A stretch of DNA of 64,000 nucleotides from Aestuariibacter sp. (GCA_017794925.1 CP051238.1:4389021-4453020), one strand, 5' to 3'. Shown: positions 34,094 through 43,392, counted from the first letter of the stretch. Notes: generated by a model not told the origin, from the sequence alone. Program-made: numbers and translations.

Positions 34094-35296
34094 ATGTCTC
34101 GTGTTTTGATTATTGGTGCCGGTGGCGTCGCGACAGTAACCATTAAAAAATGTGCCCGTTTGCCAGAATATTTCGATGAAATCTATCTGGCCAGCCGCAC
34201 CGTTTCAAAATGTGAAGCGCTGCAACAGGAAGTCGGTGCAGACCGTGTTAAAGGTGTGTTTGCCGTAGACGCAGACGACGCGAAAGCAGTAGAAGCATTA
34301 ATTAATGAAGTTAAACCTGATTTAGTGGTTAACCTGGCACTGCCGTACCAGGATCTGCCTATTATGGATGCATGTTTAGCAACCAAAACGGACTACCTGG
34401 ATACCGCGAACTACGAGCCAAAAGACGAAGCTAAATTCGAATACAGCTGGCAGTGGGCGTATCAGGACAAATTCAAAGATGCAGGCATCATGGCACTGCT
34501 GGGCAGTGGCTTCGATCCAGGTGTTACCAACGTATACACCGCCTACGCCGCCAAGCATTACTTCGACGAAATCCACTACCTGGATATCGTAGATTGTAAT
34601 GGCGGCGACCACGGTCAGGCGTTTGCGACCAACTTTAACCCTGAAATCAATATTCGTGAGATCACCCAGCGCGGTCGTTTCTGGGAAGACGGCGAATGGA
34701 AAGAAACTGATCCATTAAGCGTACGTGAAGATCTGGACTACCAGAACATTGGTGTGCGTGCGTCATACCTGATGTTCCACGAAGAACTGGAATCCATTGT
34801 TAAGCACTTCCCTACCCTGAAGCGTGCGCGTTTCTGGATGACTTTCGGCGACGCGTACCTGAACCACCTGCGCGTACTGGAAGGCATTGGCATGACCAGC
34901 ATTGAACCGGTTGAATTCCAGGGCCAGAAAATCGTCCCTCTGGAGTTCCTGAAAGCGGTATTACCGAACCCGGGCTCACTGGCAGAAGGCTACACCGGTA
35001 TGACCTGCATCGGTACTTACATTACCGGTGTAAAAGACGGCAAGGAAAAGACCATCTTCATCTACAACAACTGTGACCACGCAGTGTGTAACGAAGAAGT
35101 AGGCGCTCAGGCGGTATCTTACACCACAGGTGTACCGGCCATGATTGGCGCGATGATGATGTTGCAAGGCAAATGGCATAAGCCAGGCGTATGGAACATG
35201 GAACAATTCGATCCGGATCCATTCATGGACGAGCTGAACAAGCACGGCCTGCCATGGCATGTGCTGGAATGTGACAGCAGCCCGTTTGCCAAATAA
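34094..35296 (+). CDS. Carboxynorspermidine/carboxyspermidine synthase (dehydrogenase)
   Basis: A 400-residue saccharopine-dehydrogenase-like enzyme. It joins L-aspartate-beta-semialdehyde to a diamine (1,3-diaminopropane or putrescine) with NADPH, making carboxynorspermidine or carboxyspermidine. The NADPH loop is LIIGAGGVATVTIKKCA; DTANYEPKDEAKFEY, LGSGFDPGVTNVY and GGDHGQAFATNFNPEIN are family segments. The next gene, 15 bases on, is the decarboxylase, so the pair makes norspermidine or spermidine without S-adenosylmethionine decarboxylase. The substrate cannot be fixed from sequence. It begins a clear two-gene operon ending in a terminator. Confidence 0.9.
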   Translation: MSRVLIIGAGGVATVTIKKCARLPEYFDEIYLASRTVSKCEALQQEVGADRVKGVFAVDADDAKAVEALINEVKPDLVVNLALPYQDLPIMDACLATKTDYLDTANYEPKDEAKFEYSWQWAYQDKFKDAGIMALLGSGFDPGVTNVYTAYAAKHYFDEIHYLDIVDCNGGDHGQAFATNFNPEINIREITQRGRFWEDGEWKETDPLSVREDLDYQNIGVRASYLMFHEELESIVKHFPTLKRARFWMTFGDAYLNHLRVLEGIGMTSIEPVEFQGQKIVPLEFLKAVLPNPGSLAEGYTGMTCIGTYITGVKDGKEKTIFIYNNCDHAVCNEEVGAQAVSYTTGVPAMIGAMMMLQGKWHKPGVWNMEQFDPDPFMDELNKHGLPWHVLECDSSPFAK

Positions 35297-35311
35297 TTCC
35301 GGAGAGCAGCC

Positions 35312-36442
35312 TTGACTGATTTAACCCAGCGTACCGATATCCCTTCACCCTGCTATGTGCTGGAAGAGGCTAAACTGGTGCGCAACCTTGAGCTTATGAA
35401 ACGCGTGCAGCACGAGTCCGGTGCGCGCATCATTCTGGCCCTGAAAGGCTTTTCCATGTGGTCGTGCTTCGACATCATTAAACCGTATCTGCACGGCGCA
35501 ACCGCCAGCTCGGTATGGGAAGCGAAGCTGGCCAGTGAAATGGGCAAAGAGGTGCATGCCTTTTCACCTGCCTACAAACCTCAGGATATGGTGGAACTGG
35601 CTAAGCTTGTTAACCATATTTCGTTTAATAGTCTGGGTCAGTGGCAACGCTATCAGGACCAACTCCCTGGTGTGTCGCAAGGCTTGCGGGTAAACCCGGA
35701 ACATCAGGAAGCAGAAACGCCTTTATATGACCCGGCAGCTCCAGGCTCTCGCCTGGGTATTCGTGCTGCGGAGCTTGAAGGTATTGACCTGAGCGGCATT
35801 GAAGGTTTTCACTGCCACAACCTGTGTGAGTGTGATTCATTTGCAACCGAGCGTACACTCAAAGCACTGGAAACTCGCTTTGGTAAATGGTTCGGACAGC
35901 TCAAGTGGTTAAATCTGGGCGGCGGACATTTAATGACACGCGCAGGGTACGATGTTGATCATCTGATCAACACGCTGAAAGACTTCAAATCTCGCTATCC
36001 GCATCTGGACGTGATTTTGGAGCCTGGCTCAGCCGTAGCATGGCAAACCGGTCCCTTGATTGCAGAAGTCGTCGACATCGTCGAAAACGATGGCAAGATT
36101 GCGATCCTGGATATTTCTGCCACCGCGCATATGCCGGACGTGCTGGAAATGCCCTATCGTCCGGCTATCTTAAACGCCGCTATGCCTGGCGAAAAAGCAT
36201 TTGACTACAAACTCGGCGGTAATTCCTGCCTGGCTGGTGATGTCATTGACGTGTATAGCTTTGATAAGCCGTTAAACATCGGCGACCGCTTGCAGTTTGA
36301 AGACATGATGCACTACACCATGGTGAAGACCACGTTCTTTAATGGTGTGGAACACCCGTCAATCGGTATTCTGCGTAGCGACGATACCTTTGAATTAGTT
36401 CGCCAGTTCGATTACAGCGACTTTAAAGGCAAGTTGTCATAG
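35312..36442 (+). CDS. nspC: Carboxynorspermidine decarboxylase
   Basis: NspC removes carbon dioxide from carboxynorspermidine or carboxyspermidine, giving the free polyamine. It is a fold-III pyridoxal-phosphate enzyme of 376 residues. The cofactor lysine is K45 in ILALKGFSMW. FHCHNLCE, NLGGGHLMTRAGYD, ILEPGSAVAWQTGPL and the CLAGDVID motif belong to the alanine-racemase-like decarboxylases. The start is TTG at 35312 with GGAG seven bases upstream, and it lies close behind the synthase. In Vibrio, nspC affects biofilms through norspermidine; whether that applies here is open. Confidence 0.94.
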   Translation: MTDLTQRTDIPSPCYVLEEAKLVRNLELMKRVQHESGARIILALKGFSMWSCFDIIKPYLHGATASSVWEAKLASEMGKEVHAFSPAYKPQDMVELAKLVNHISFNSLGQWQRYQDQLPGVSQGLRVNPEHQEAETPLYDPAAPGSRLGIRAAELEGIDLSGIEGFHCHNLCECDSFATERTLKALETRFGKWFGQLKWLNLGGGHLMTRAGYDVDHLINTLKDFKSRYPHLDVILEPGSAVAWQTGPLIAEVVDIVENDGKIAILDISATAHMPDVLEMPYRPAILNAAMPGEKAFDYKLGGNSCLAGDVIDVYSFDKPLNIGDRLQFEDMMHYTMVKTTFFNGVEHPSIGILRSDDTFELVRQFDYSDFKGKLS

Positions 36443-36458
36443 TGCTTTGTTTATCAAT

Positions 36459-36494
36459 GGGTGTGCAGAGTGAGTGATCTGACTCTGCACACCC
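36459..36494 (+). terminator. Terminator after nspC
   Basis: GGGTGTGCAGAGT pairs perfectly with ACTCTGCACACCC over 13 bases around a ten-base loop, and TGTTTAAC follows. The stem is strong but the T run is short. Confidence 0.75.
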
Positions 36495-36520
36495 TGTTTA
36501 ACAACCTGACAGGATGCTAA

Positions 36521-36778
36521 ATGGACGTCGCCACTGTTGTCATTATCACTATCCTGGGCGGTATTGGCGCGACGCTGTGTTTTGTTGGCGCCCTGTTTAC
36601 AATAGTGACCGCATTTGGCAATAAGCAGTATGTCTGGGGCATAGCATCGATTTTGCTATTACCGGTAACGATCCTCTATTGCGCTCTGCACTGGTCAAGA
36701 GCAACCTATGCCGCCAGGCTACTGTACTCTGGATGTGCAATGCTAATACTCTGTCTTATTCCTTCGGTATTATTTTAG
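36521..36778 (+). CDS. Small membrane protein, three helices
   Basis: An 85-residue hydrophobic protein with three predicted helices (VIITILGGIGATLCFVGALFTIV, YVWGIASILLLPVTILYCAL, and LLYSGCAMLILCLIPSVLF). AGGA lies seven bases before the ATG. I do not recognise a family. The second helix ends in LHWSRATYAARL, a likely cytoplasmic basic loop. It starts just after the nspC terminator and converges with the minus-strand hypothetical at 36834, with no clear terminator between. Confidence 0.65.
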   Translation: MDVATVVIITILGGIGATLCFVGALFTIVTAFGNKQYVWGIASILLLPVTILYCALHWSRATYAARLLYSGCAMLILCLIPSVLF

Positions 36779-36833
36779 GTTATTGGTTCCTCAATCCTGT
36801 GTTACGACACCTTCAGTATTGCTGAACTTCAGA

Positions 36834-37100
36834 TTACAAAATCCCTCTTCCGCGCTTAATACCGCTGTCACCAATCTTGCCTTCCGCTAACACTTCATCA
36901 TTTAACTTAATGGTAAAGGGCGAGTTTGTTTTGCCCACAATGCTGTATTGAAAACCATAGATGTGGTCATCATGAAGGTGCAAAGTCGTACTTTTTACCG
37001 GCGAAACCAGCTCATAAATCCCGTCATCGATGTGCTCATCAATCACATCCACCAGCCAGTTACCGCGTTCAATATCAATGGATAGCTGCTTTTCTCGCAT
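36834..37100 (-). CDS. Hypothetical protein
   Basis: An 88-residue cytoplasmic protein without recognised domain. GGGAGAG lies six bases before the ATG, so translation is plausible. The sequence alternates short charged strands (SIDIERGNWLVDVIDEHIDDGIYELVSP, FQYSIVGKTNSPFTIKLNDEVLAEGKI), which suggests a small beta-rich fold. It ends with basic GIKRGRGIL. It converges with the small membrane gene. Function unknown. Confidence 0.65.
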   Translation of the reverse strand: MREKQLSIDIERGNWLVDVIDEHIDDGIYELVSPVKSTTLHLHDDHIYGFQYSIVGKTNSPFTIKLNDEVLAEGKIGDSGIKRGRGIL

Positions 37101-37237
37101 GAAAAACTCTCCCTGGGGCGCACCCCGGATTCAACGTGACCTGAAAGAGAATACCAAACCGAACTATCCGAAAAGCGCGAAGCACTATCGAAATTAGTTC
37201 AGTAAAAATAAAGCTGTAGGGTGATATTTTATAAGCG

Positions 37238-37259
37238 GCGCACTCGTGAAACTGTGCGC
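37238..37259 (-). terminator. Weak stem-loop downstream of rsmI
   Basis: GCGCAC pairs with GTGCGC around a ten-base loop, 11 bases past the rsmI stop on the minus strand. Only an AT-rich stretch follows, so termination is uncertain. Confidence 0.4.
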
Positions 37260-37269
37260 GCGTTTTGAA

Positions 37270-38103
37270 TTATTCTAGGCCCAATCCGGCCTGATACAAA
37301 GCGTTTTTCTTAAGCTGATAATGATCTGCAACAACTGCAGCGGCTTTTTTTAGCGGAAGTTCGGATTTGAGACGTTTAAGCAATGCCATGGCGTCTTCCG
37401 GAATAGCACTCTGATCAATTTGCACACCGTCAATCATCAGCACAAATTCCCCTTTTTGATGGGCGGGCTCTTCTGTTAGCCAGTCAATCACAGTTTGAGC
37501 ACTACCACTAATGTAGCGTTCAAAGGTTTTTGTCAGCTCTTTTGCCAGCACAATATGCCGTTCGTTGCCCAGTACCGCCTGAACATCCTTCATGGTATCC
37601 AGTACACGACGTGGCGCTTCATAAAATACCGTGGTATGAGGGCGGGAGTTCAGTGCTTCCAAAGCAGTTTGGCGTGCAACCATTTTCACCGGTAAGAAAC
37701 CTTCAAAAATAAACTTATCCGTAGCCAGACCTGACGCGCTCAAGGCAGTAATTGCAGCACACGGACCGGGAAGCGCGATGACATCAATGCCCTGTTCACG
37801 ACAGCGGCTTACCAGCTTGTAACCGGGGTCACTGATTAACGGCGTACCCGCATCACTGATCAACGCAACTGACTCGCCGTCGAGTAACTTTTGACACAGC
37901 ATTTGACTACGCTTGTCTTCGTTGTGGTCATGCAAGGATAACGTTTTGGCCTGAATACAAAAATGCTGTAACAACTTTGCACTGTGACGGGTATCTTCAG
38001 CCGCAATCCAGGCAACTGACGACAATACATCGATCGCGCGCTGAGTAATATCCTGAAGATTACCAATGGGAGTAGGCACAATGTAAAGAGGGGCTGAACT
38101 CAT
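37270..38103 (-). CDS. rsmI: 16S rRNA (cytidine-1402-2'-O)-methyltransferase
   Basis: RsmI methylates the ribose of C1402 in 16S rRNA with S-adenosylmethionine, tuning the decoding site. The 277-residue protein has the tetrapyrrole-methylase fold: LYIVPTPIGNLQDITQRAIDVL, AAEDTRHSAKLL, LISDAGTPLISDPGY with the cofactor loop, ALPGPCAAITALSASGL and FEGFLPVK. It is divergent from lpoA, the same arrangement as yraL-yraM in E. coli. The N-terminal start MSSAPLYIVPT fits the family. Confidence 0.96.
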   Translation of the reverse strand: MSSAPLYIVPTPIGNLQDITQRAIDVLSSVAWIAAEDTRHSAKLLQHFCIQAKTLSLHDHNEDKRSQMLCQKLLDGESVALISDAGTPLISDPGYKLVSRCREQGIDVIALPGPCAAITALSASGLATDKFIFEGFLPVKMVARQTALEALNSRPHTTVFYEAPRRVLDTMKDVQAVLGNERHIVLAKELTKTFERYISGSAQTVIDWLTEEPAHQKGEFVLMIDGVQIDQSAIPEDAMALLKRLKSELPLKKAAAVVADHYQLKKNALYQAGLGLE

Positions 38104-38303
38104 GGGTGTATTCCGCGCTGTAAACTGCGCGTAATATACCCTGATGAGTCAAAGGTTAAAACCACGGACTTCACATTGCCGTGAATTACCCTGAACACAA
38201 GACCGGATTTGCCAATAATCCCTTAGATTTTATCGATGAGTCAGTTACACTGGCATTTATGAGATTCGGTTAACGGATTCATCAGAATATTTACAGGATG
38301 ATT

Positions 38304-40214
38304 ATGGTTCGATTGCGCACTTCGATACTGGCTGTAACAGGCACGCTGCTTATATTAGGTGGGTGTGGATCTACGCCTACCACGCGAAACACCCCGACCC
38401 GCACAGTCCCTGTTGAAACGAAAACGCAACCGGATGTTGTTGAACAGCAGTTAAGCCCCGAGGCCTTGGTAAACCTGGCCCAACAGGCCTGGCAAACAGA
38501 GGGCAATAACGCCGAAGCGCTGGATTACCTGCTTCAGGCGGCTCAACAGTGGCAATCAACGGGCGAAACCTTAAAAGCGCAGCAAATCGTCTATTCATTG
38601 CGTCATCATGCCCTGCCTGCCAACCTGAAAGCCCGTTATAATTTACTTATCGCTCAGCAATATGCTGAAGATCCGAAAGTGGGAAGTGACCAGATTCTGT
38701 CCTTATTGTCGACACCATTATCAACAGAGCCGCTACGACAACAACAGTTCGCCATTAAAGCAAATCAGTATGCGAAACTTGGGCAGTGGCTTCGTGCAAC
38801 TGATGCGCTGCTACAAAGCAAAGAAATAACGCCCGACGTGGTTACTCAGGCCTGGGACTGGGTAAACCGGGCCTCAGAGCAGGACGAAGTCGGTATCGCG
38901 CGTCTCACCGCCGTCGCGCCCTTTGTCGCGCTCAAACAGCTGGTAAGGGAAAATGGTTTCGATCAGGCTCAGCTAATACAACAACTCATTCAATTCAGAC
39001 AAGTATACCGTGGCCATCCGTTAGTGACATACTGGCCGGAATCACTCACCAAAGTCACCAACCTTGAGCCTGTAAAACGAGACAACGTGGTTGTGTTTTT
39101 GCCTTTGAGCGGACGCCTCCAGGCAACAGGGATGGCGATTAAAGAAGGCATTTTAGCCGCCTACTTTAACGATCAAAGCGCACGGAGTGCGAACCAGATC
39201 CCACAACTGCAGTTTGTCGACACAAACAACAGTAACCCGGAAGACATGGCAACCATAGCGACTGAAGCAGACTGGGTAATTGGCCCATTGCTAAAAGAGA
39301 ACGTTGATGCCCTGCTGCCGCTGTTATCACCCACAGTGAAAATGTTAGCGTTAAACCGGCCGGATACGCCGGCGTCACCACTTGCACCCACAACAGAAGA
39401 ATTATTGCCATCTTCTTTTGGTGTACAGATATTTTATGCCCTTGCGCCTGAGGATGAAGCGCGTCAGTTAGCGAATCAGGTGTTTGAGCAAGGTAAATCT
39501 GCGCCCATTCTGGTGGCGTCTGAACAATCCCTGCATCAGCGTATGCAGGATGCCTTCATTGACCAGTGGGGAAAACTCACCGCTGGCCTGGCGAGTCATC
39601 AGCACAGTGTACCGACAATGGTTACCTACACTGATAATGCCGGCTTACGCGACGGTATTCAGGAAGCCCTGGACGTCGCTCAAAGCAAGGAACGCATTAA
39701 AGAAATCCAAAGCTTTGTGGACGTAGAGCTATATAATCTGCCCAGAAACCGGCTGGACATCGACGCCATCGTCGTATTTGCCTCCCCGGAGCAAACCGAA
39801 TTACTCAACCCGGTTATTGAAGCCAGTATCAGCCCATTCAGCGGAGAGTCCGTACCGGTCTTCGCCACGTCACGCTCAGTCGATTACACGCAGTCACGTA
39901 ATCAATGGCGCGATCTGCAAAATCTGCACTTTCTGGATATGCCCTGGGTGTTACCTACTAACCCCGAACAGCACCTGGCCAAGGTAATGCGAGACTTGTG
40001 GCCACAACGCCCTACCAGCTTACAACGACTGTTTGCATTTGGCGTGGATGCTTACAATATTCTTCCAAGTCTTGGACAAATGGTGTGGTTACCACAGCTA
40101 ACCTATCAGGGTCTGACCGGGTCTCTGCGTATTAATGGTCAGCGCGAAGTGGTTCGCACGTTACCTGAAGCAGTGGTAAACCAGGAAACCATACAAGTAG
40201 TAGGTACCCAATGA
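38304..40214 (+). CDS. lpoA: Penicillin-binding protein activator LpoA
   Basis: LpoA is an outer-membrane lipoprotein that stimulates PBP1A during peptidoglycan synthesis. From the ATG at 38304 it has 636 residues; the first ATG at 38298 is only two codons earlier, and AGGA at 38293-38296 is better spaced from 38304. The signal ends in the lipobox LGGC. The N-terminal third is helical and TPR-like (QAWQTEGNNAEALDYLLQAAQQW), and the C-terminal part is a periplasmic-binding-protein-like domain (NVVVFLPLSGRLQATGMAIKEGILAAYF). It starts the lpoA-yraN-diaA-dolP cluster. Confidence 0.94.
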   Translation: MVRLRTSILAVTGTLLILGGCGSTPTTRNTPTRTVPVETKTQPDVVEQQLSPEALVNLAQQAWQTEGNNAEALDYLLQAAQQWQSTGETLKAQQIVYSLRHHALPANLKARYNLLIAQQYAEDPKVGSDQILSLLSTPLSTEPLRQQQFAIKANQYAKLGQWLRATDALLQSKEITPDVVTQAWDWVNRASEQDEVGIARLTAVAPFVALKQLVRENGFDQAQLIQQLIQFRQVYRGHPLVTYWPESLTKVTNLEPVKRDNVVVFLPLSGRLQATGMAIKEGILAAYFNDQSARSANQIPQLQFVDTNNSNPEDMATIATEADWVIGPLLKENVDALLPLLSPTVKMLALNRPDTPASPLAPTTEELLPSSFGVQIFYALAPEDEARQLANQVFEQGKSAPILVASEQSLHQRMQDAFIDQWGKLTAGLASHQHSVPTMVTYTDNAGLRDGIQEALDVAQSKERIKEIQSFVDVELYNLPRNRLDIDAIVVFASPEQTELLNPVIEASISPFSGESVPVFATSRSVDYTQSRNQWRDLQNLHFLDMPWVLPTNPEQHLAKVMRDLWPQRPTSLQRLFAFGVDAYNILPSLGQMVWLPQLTYQGLTGSLRINGQREVVRTLPEAVVNQETIQVVGTQ

Positions 40215-40561
40215 AGACAGCCCGGCTGATAGGGTTCGAACAGGAATCTCAAGCCTGTGAATACCTCACACAGCAAGGGCTGAAACTGGTCGCCAAAAAC
40301 GTGTGTTATCGCGGCGGCGAGCTGGATCTCATTATGCAGGATGATCAAACCTGGGTATGCATTGAAGTGAAGTTTCGCCGCCAAAGCGATTACGGCACTG
40401 CCGCAGAAACCATCAGTACGGCAAAAATCCGTCGAATGGGTGCTGCCTTTCAGCGCTATTTAAGTGATAATGGCGTGAACCCGGCCATGGCGCCTATGCG
40501 TCTGGACGCCCTTGTAATTGATAATAAAAAAGTGAACTGGATTAAGAACATTGGTGTCTGA
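40211..40561 (+). CDS. yraN: YraN family nuclease-fold protein
   Basis: A 116-residue UPF0102 protein with the predicted endonuclease core GGELDLIMQDDQTWVCIEVKFRR, in which the ELD and EVK residues form the PD-(D/E)xK metal site. The N-terminal GFEQESQACEYLTQQGLKLVAKNV is the usual helix. The substrate is not established; relatives may act on Holliday junctions or branched DNA. It overlaps the lpoA stop by four bases (ATGA), the standard arrangement, and precedes diaA. Confidence 0.92.
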   Translation: MKTARLIGFEQESQACEYLTQQGLKLVAKNVCYRGGELDLIMQDDQTWVCIEVKFRRQSDYGTAAETISTAKIRRMGAAFQRYLSDNGVNPAMAPMRLDALVIDNKKVNWIKNIGV

Positions 40562-40606
40562 CACACCAGTGTATTTGTTGTTTTTCACTAAGACATTTGC
40601 GAATCA

Positions 40607-41206
40607 ATGATTGAAAATATAAAAGCCAACTTTACCGAAAGCATCCAAACCAAAATTGCCGCGTCAGAAATGCTGCCCGCTGCTATTGAAAAAGCAGCCA
40701 GCATGATGGTAGAAGCGCTTATCCATGGCCATAAAATACTGAGCTGTGGAAACGGAGGCTCTGCGGGTGATGCCCAGCACTTTTCGTCTGAGATGCTTAA
40801 CCGTTTCGAGCGCGACCGCCCTAGTTTACCCGCGATCGCGTTATCCACCGATACATCAACACTGACTTCTATTTCCAACGATTACAGCTATGATGAAGTG
40901 TTTTCCAAGCAAGTCCGAGCATTAGGGCAGCCCGGCGATATTTTATTAGCTATCTCCACCAGCGGTAATTCACGCAATGTGATCAACGCGATGGAAGCCG
41001 CGCTTTCCCGTGATATGACCATTGTGGCGCTTACCGGTAAAGATGGCGGTGAAATGGCTGGCTTTTTAAGTGAACACGACGTGGAAATTCGCGTCCCTTC
41101 TAACCGAACCGCGCGCATACAGGAAGTGCACCTTCTTGCGATTCACTGTTTATGCGAGTGTATTGACGACAGTTTATTCCCTGCTCATGATTTTGACGAT
41201 ATGTAA
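40607..41206 (+). CDS. diaA: DnaA initiator-associating protein DiaA
   Basis: DiaA is a tetrameric SIS-domain protein that binds several DnaA molecules and helps form the initiation complex at oriC. The 199-residue sequence has the SIS landmarks CGNGGSAGDAQHFSSEMLNRFERDRP, ALSTDTSTLTSISNDYSYDEVF and LLAISTSGNSRNVI. GmhA is the nearest paralogue, but the cluster position after yraN and before dolP fits DiaA. The start at 40607 lacks a strong ribosome site. The last ~20 bases overlap the start of the next gene. Confidence 0.93.
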   Translation: MIENIKANFTESIQTKIAASEMLPAAIEKAASMMVEALIHGHKILSCGNGGSAGDAQHFSSEMLNRFERDRPSLPAIALSTDTSTLTSISNDYSYDEVFSKQVRALGQPGDILLAISTSGNSRNVINAMEAALSRDMTIVALTGKDGGEMAGFLSEHDVEIRVPSNRTARIQEVHLLAIHCLCECIDDSLFPAHDFDDM

Positions 41207-41795
41207 AACGTTGCTCACCAAACGCTGTGGTATAGCGCTTTGTGCTGTTTTGTTAATTAGTCAGTTAAATGGCTGTGCCATAGTGGCTGTTGGCGCAGTG
41301 AGCGCAACGGCGGTATCCGTGTCAGTAGACCGCCGCACAGCAGGCACACAACTGGATGACATGAATGCTGAAGCCAAAGCCTCAAAGCTAATTAGTGAAA
41401 ATGACAATCTCCGTGAAAATGGTAATATCGAAGTGACGGTATACAATCGCGTGGCACTTATTACGGGTCAGGCACCTGACCCTGGTGCCATAGCAGAAGC
41501 CGAATCGCTGATTAAAGGTATTCGCTATATTCAGAAAATTCATAATCAGGCTCGTGTGGGCGAGCCGATCGCAGGCTCGACGGTATTGTATGATCGCTGG
41601 CTGGCCACCAAAATCCGCACGAAGATTTTGGCGTCTGATAAAGTACCTACCTCTCAGATCAGCATCATTGTAGAGGACTCAGAAGTGTTTTTAATGGGGC
41701 TGGTGACGAATCAGGAAGCGACGGCTGCGGTAGAAATAGCCCGGCATGTCGATGGTGTCGCCCGGGTCGTTCGCGCTTTTGAGATCTACCAATAG
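41187..41795 (+). CDS. dolP: BON-domain outer-membrane lipoprotein DolP
   Basis: DolP (YraP) is an outer-membrane lipoprotein with two BON domains that helps keep the envelope intact and localises to division sites. From the ATG at 41187 it has 202 residues. The signal ends at lipobox LNGC, followed by IVAVGAVSATAVSVSVDRRTAG. The two BON domains are at ~50-110 and ~125-195, each with a GLV.. or 'LITGQAP' type central segment. The first start may be the TTG at 41211, giving a more ordinary signal peptide; no ribosome site decides. It ends in a terminator. Confidence 0.9.
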   Translation: MILTICKTLLTKRCGIALCAVLLISQLNGCAIVAVGAVSATAVSVSVDRRTAGTQLDDMNAEAKASKLISENDNLRENGNIEVTVYNRVALITGQAPDPGAIAEAESLIKGIRYIQKIHNQARVGEPIAGSTVLYDRWLATKIRTKILASDKVPTSQISIIVEDSEVFLMGLVTNQEATAAVEIARHVDGVARVVRAFEIYQ

Positions 41796-41820
41796 ATTCT
41801 ATCCCCTGTCATCTTATAGA

Positions 41821-41837
41821 GCCTGCATTTTGCAGGC
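41821..41837 (+). terminator. Terminator after dolP
   Basis: GCCTGCA pairs with TGCAGGC around a three-base loop and is followed directly by TTTTTTTG, a classic intrinsic terminator for the lpoA-yraN-diaA-dolP run. Confidence 0.92.
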
Positions 41838-42013
41838 TTTTTTGTTGCGGTAGTCCTCAAGAGTTCCCCTTCCATACAGAAGTTTATCCCGGATATTCAA
41901 TTCCCCTTGTCTTTCACCTTCGTTTTACCCCGTGCTTTTTAACCTGTTCGTGTAGTCCGTATTTAATGCCCATTTGCAATGCAAGGCCGCATTGCCACGA
42001 AAAGGATCATCTC

Positions 42014-43165
42014 ATGCATCGCACATTAACAACACTTGCCATTACTTCAGTTTGCCTGCTCGGTTTGAGCGCCTGCGGTGGAGGCTCATCTAAACAGCAA
42101 ACCAATGTACCTCCACCTCAACCAGCGCCTCTGGATTACCAGGCTCTGCTAAATGATACGGTTTCCGACGTCTTGCCCGGTATTGTTCTACATATCGAAA
42201 GCCCGGATAAAACCGTCTTACTGTCAGCAGGACTTAGTGATATTGCGTCCCAGTCACCTATGCAAGTTGATGCGCAAATGCCGGTGGGCAGCGCAGGTAA
42301 AAAAGCCACGGCATTGCTTGCGCTGATGCTTTACGAAGACGGACTACTGGATATCGACGACACACTGAATACCTGGTTACCCAATGAATTAGTTGAGCGT
42401 ATTGAATATGGCACTGATATCACACTTCGTCAGTTACTTACTCATACCGCAGGTGTGCATGATTACCTTGCGCCTGATACCGCTGAAGCCTGGTTTGAGG
42501 CAATCATGACCGATCCAACATCGCTGAAGACTGACGCCTACGCGCTGGCGTTTTCTATAGATAAAGCAGCAGACTTTGTACCAGGCACCGGCTTCAACTA
42601 CTCCAATAGTGGCTATTTATTAACCGGACTCATTCTGGACAGTGTGCTGGGTGAGCACCATTCAGCCGCTTTACGTGAACGCGTACTCATTCCACTGGGT
42701 ATGAACAACACCTATTACAACGGCGTTGAAAAGTCACTTGGTCAAATCATTTCCGGCTACTTCAACCTGAATGGCGAAGTATTAAATACAAAAGAAGCCT
42801 ATGAAAATATTGGGGTAGCCGATGCACCGTTAGTGTCGACAGTGGAAGACATGACGTTATTGCTTCGTGCTGTAGCAACAGATGACACGATTGTTTCTTC
42901 CTCTATTCGCGAATTAATGATTGGCGATGAGAATCTGACTGATATCGGTGATGACGTCTACTATGGTATGGGCATGATGAAAGATATCATTAATGGGTTA
43001 CCGGTATACCACCATGGTGGCGACGAACCCGGGTATGCAACGACCAATTTATACATCCCACATAATGACACCTCCATTACGGTATTCGTGAACTGCGGCG
43101 TGGCACAGGATTGCGAGAACGAGCAAAATGTTCTGGTACAAACCATTCTGAACAACGAGTTCTAA
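42014..43165 (+). CDS. Lipoprotein serine hydrolase of the beta-lactamase/DD-peptidase family
   Basis: A 383-residue envelope hydrolase of the class C beta-lactamase fold. The ATG at 42014 follows AAAGGA by seven bases and opens a lipoprotein signal with lipobox LSAC and a GGGSSKQQT linker. The nucleophile motif SxxK is S-A-G-K in PVGSAGKKATALL, the second motif is YSN (FNYSNSGYLLTG), and a HHGGDEPGY segment takes the place of KTG. Members act as esterases, D-aminopeptidases or peptidases, and few are real beta-lactamases. The substrate is unknown. It stands alone between the dolP terminator and the propionate locus. Confidence 0.85.
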   Translation: MHRTLTTLAITSVCLLGLSACGGGSSKQQTNVPPPQPAPLDYQALLNDTVSDVLPGIVLHIESPDKTVLLSAGLSDIASQSPMQVDAQMPVGSAGKKATALLALMLYEDGLLDIDDTLNTWLPNELVERIEYGTDITLRQLLTHTAGVHDYLAPDTAEAWFEAIMTDPTSLKTDAYALAFSIDKAADFVPGTGFNYSNSGYLLTGLILDSVLGEHHSAALRERVLIPLGMNNTYYNGVEKSLGQIISGYFNLNGEVLNTKEAYENIGVADAPLVSTVEDMTLLLRAVATDDTIVSSSIRELMIGDENLTDIGDDVYYGMGMMKDIINGLPVYHHGGDEPGYATTNLYIPHNDTSITVFVNCGVAQDCENEQNVLVQTILNNEF

Positions 43166-43209
43166 ACCTGCCGCATCTCAACTGGCAGGTCTGATGCAGA
43201 CACTGCCCA

Positions 43210-43262
43210 GGGCCTGTTTACGTTTACGGTGCACTTTTGCAGCTGTAAAAGTAAACAGGCCC
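43210..43262. repeat. 53-base imperfect palindrome
   Basis: The ends GGGCCTGTTTAC and GTAAACAGGCCC are perfect inverted repeats, and the inner bases continue to pair (left arm GTTTACGG, right arm CTGTAAAAG) with about 18 of 20 matches around a short TGCA..TGCA centre. No T run follows, so it is not a plain terminator for the upstream gene. It could be a short mobile palindrome (REP- or MITE-like) or a structured RNA. I saw no second copy in this window. Confidence 0.6.
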
Positions 43263-43392
43263 TAATACTTTGGTGGTATCACCGGTTACGCCTCTTTCTG
43301 TTCGTTATACTCCTTAAGCGCCCTAGACGCTTGCTTTCCAGCCTGTTTTCCGTTTTCAGCAAACGTTTTTGGTGCAAACAGCAACACCTGCT

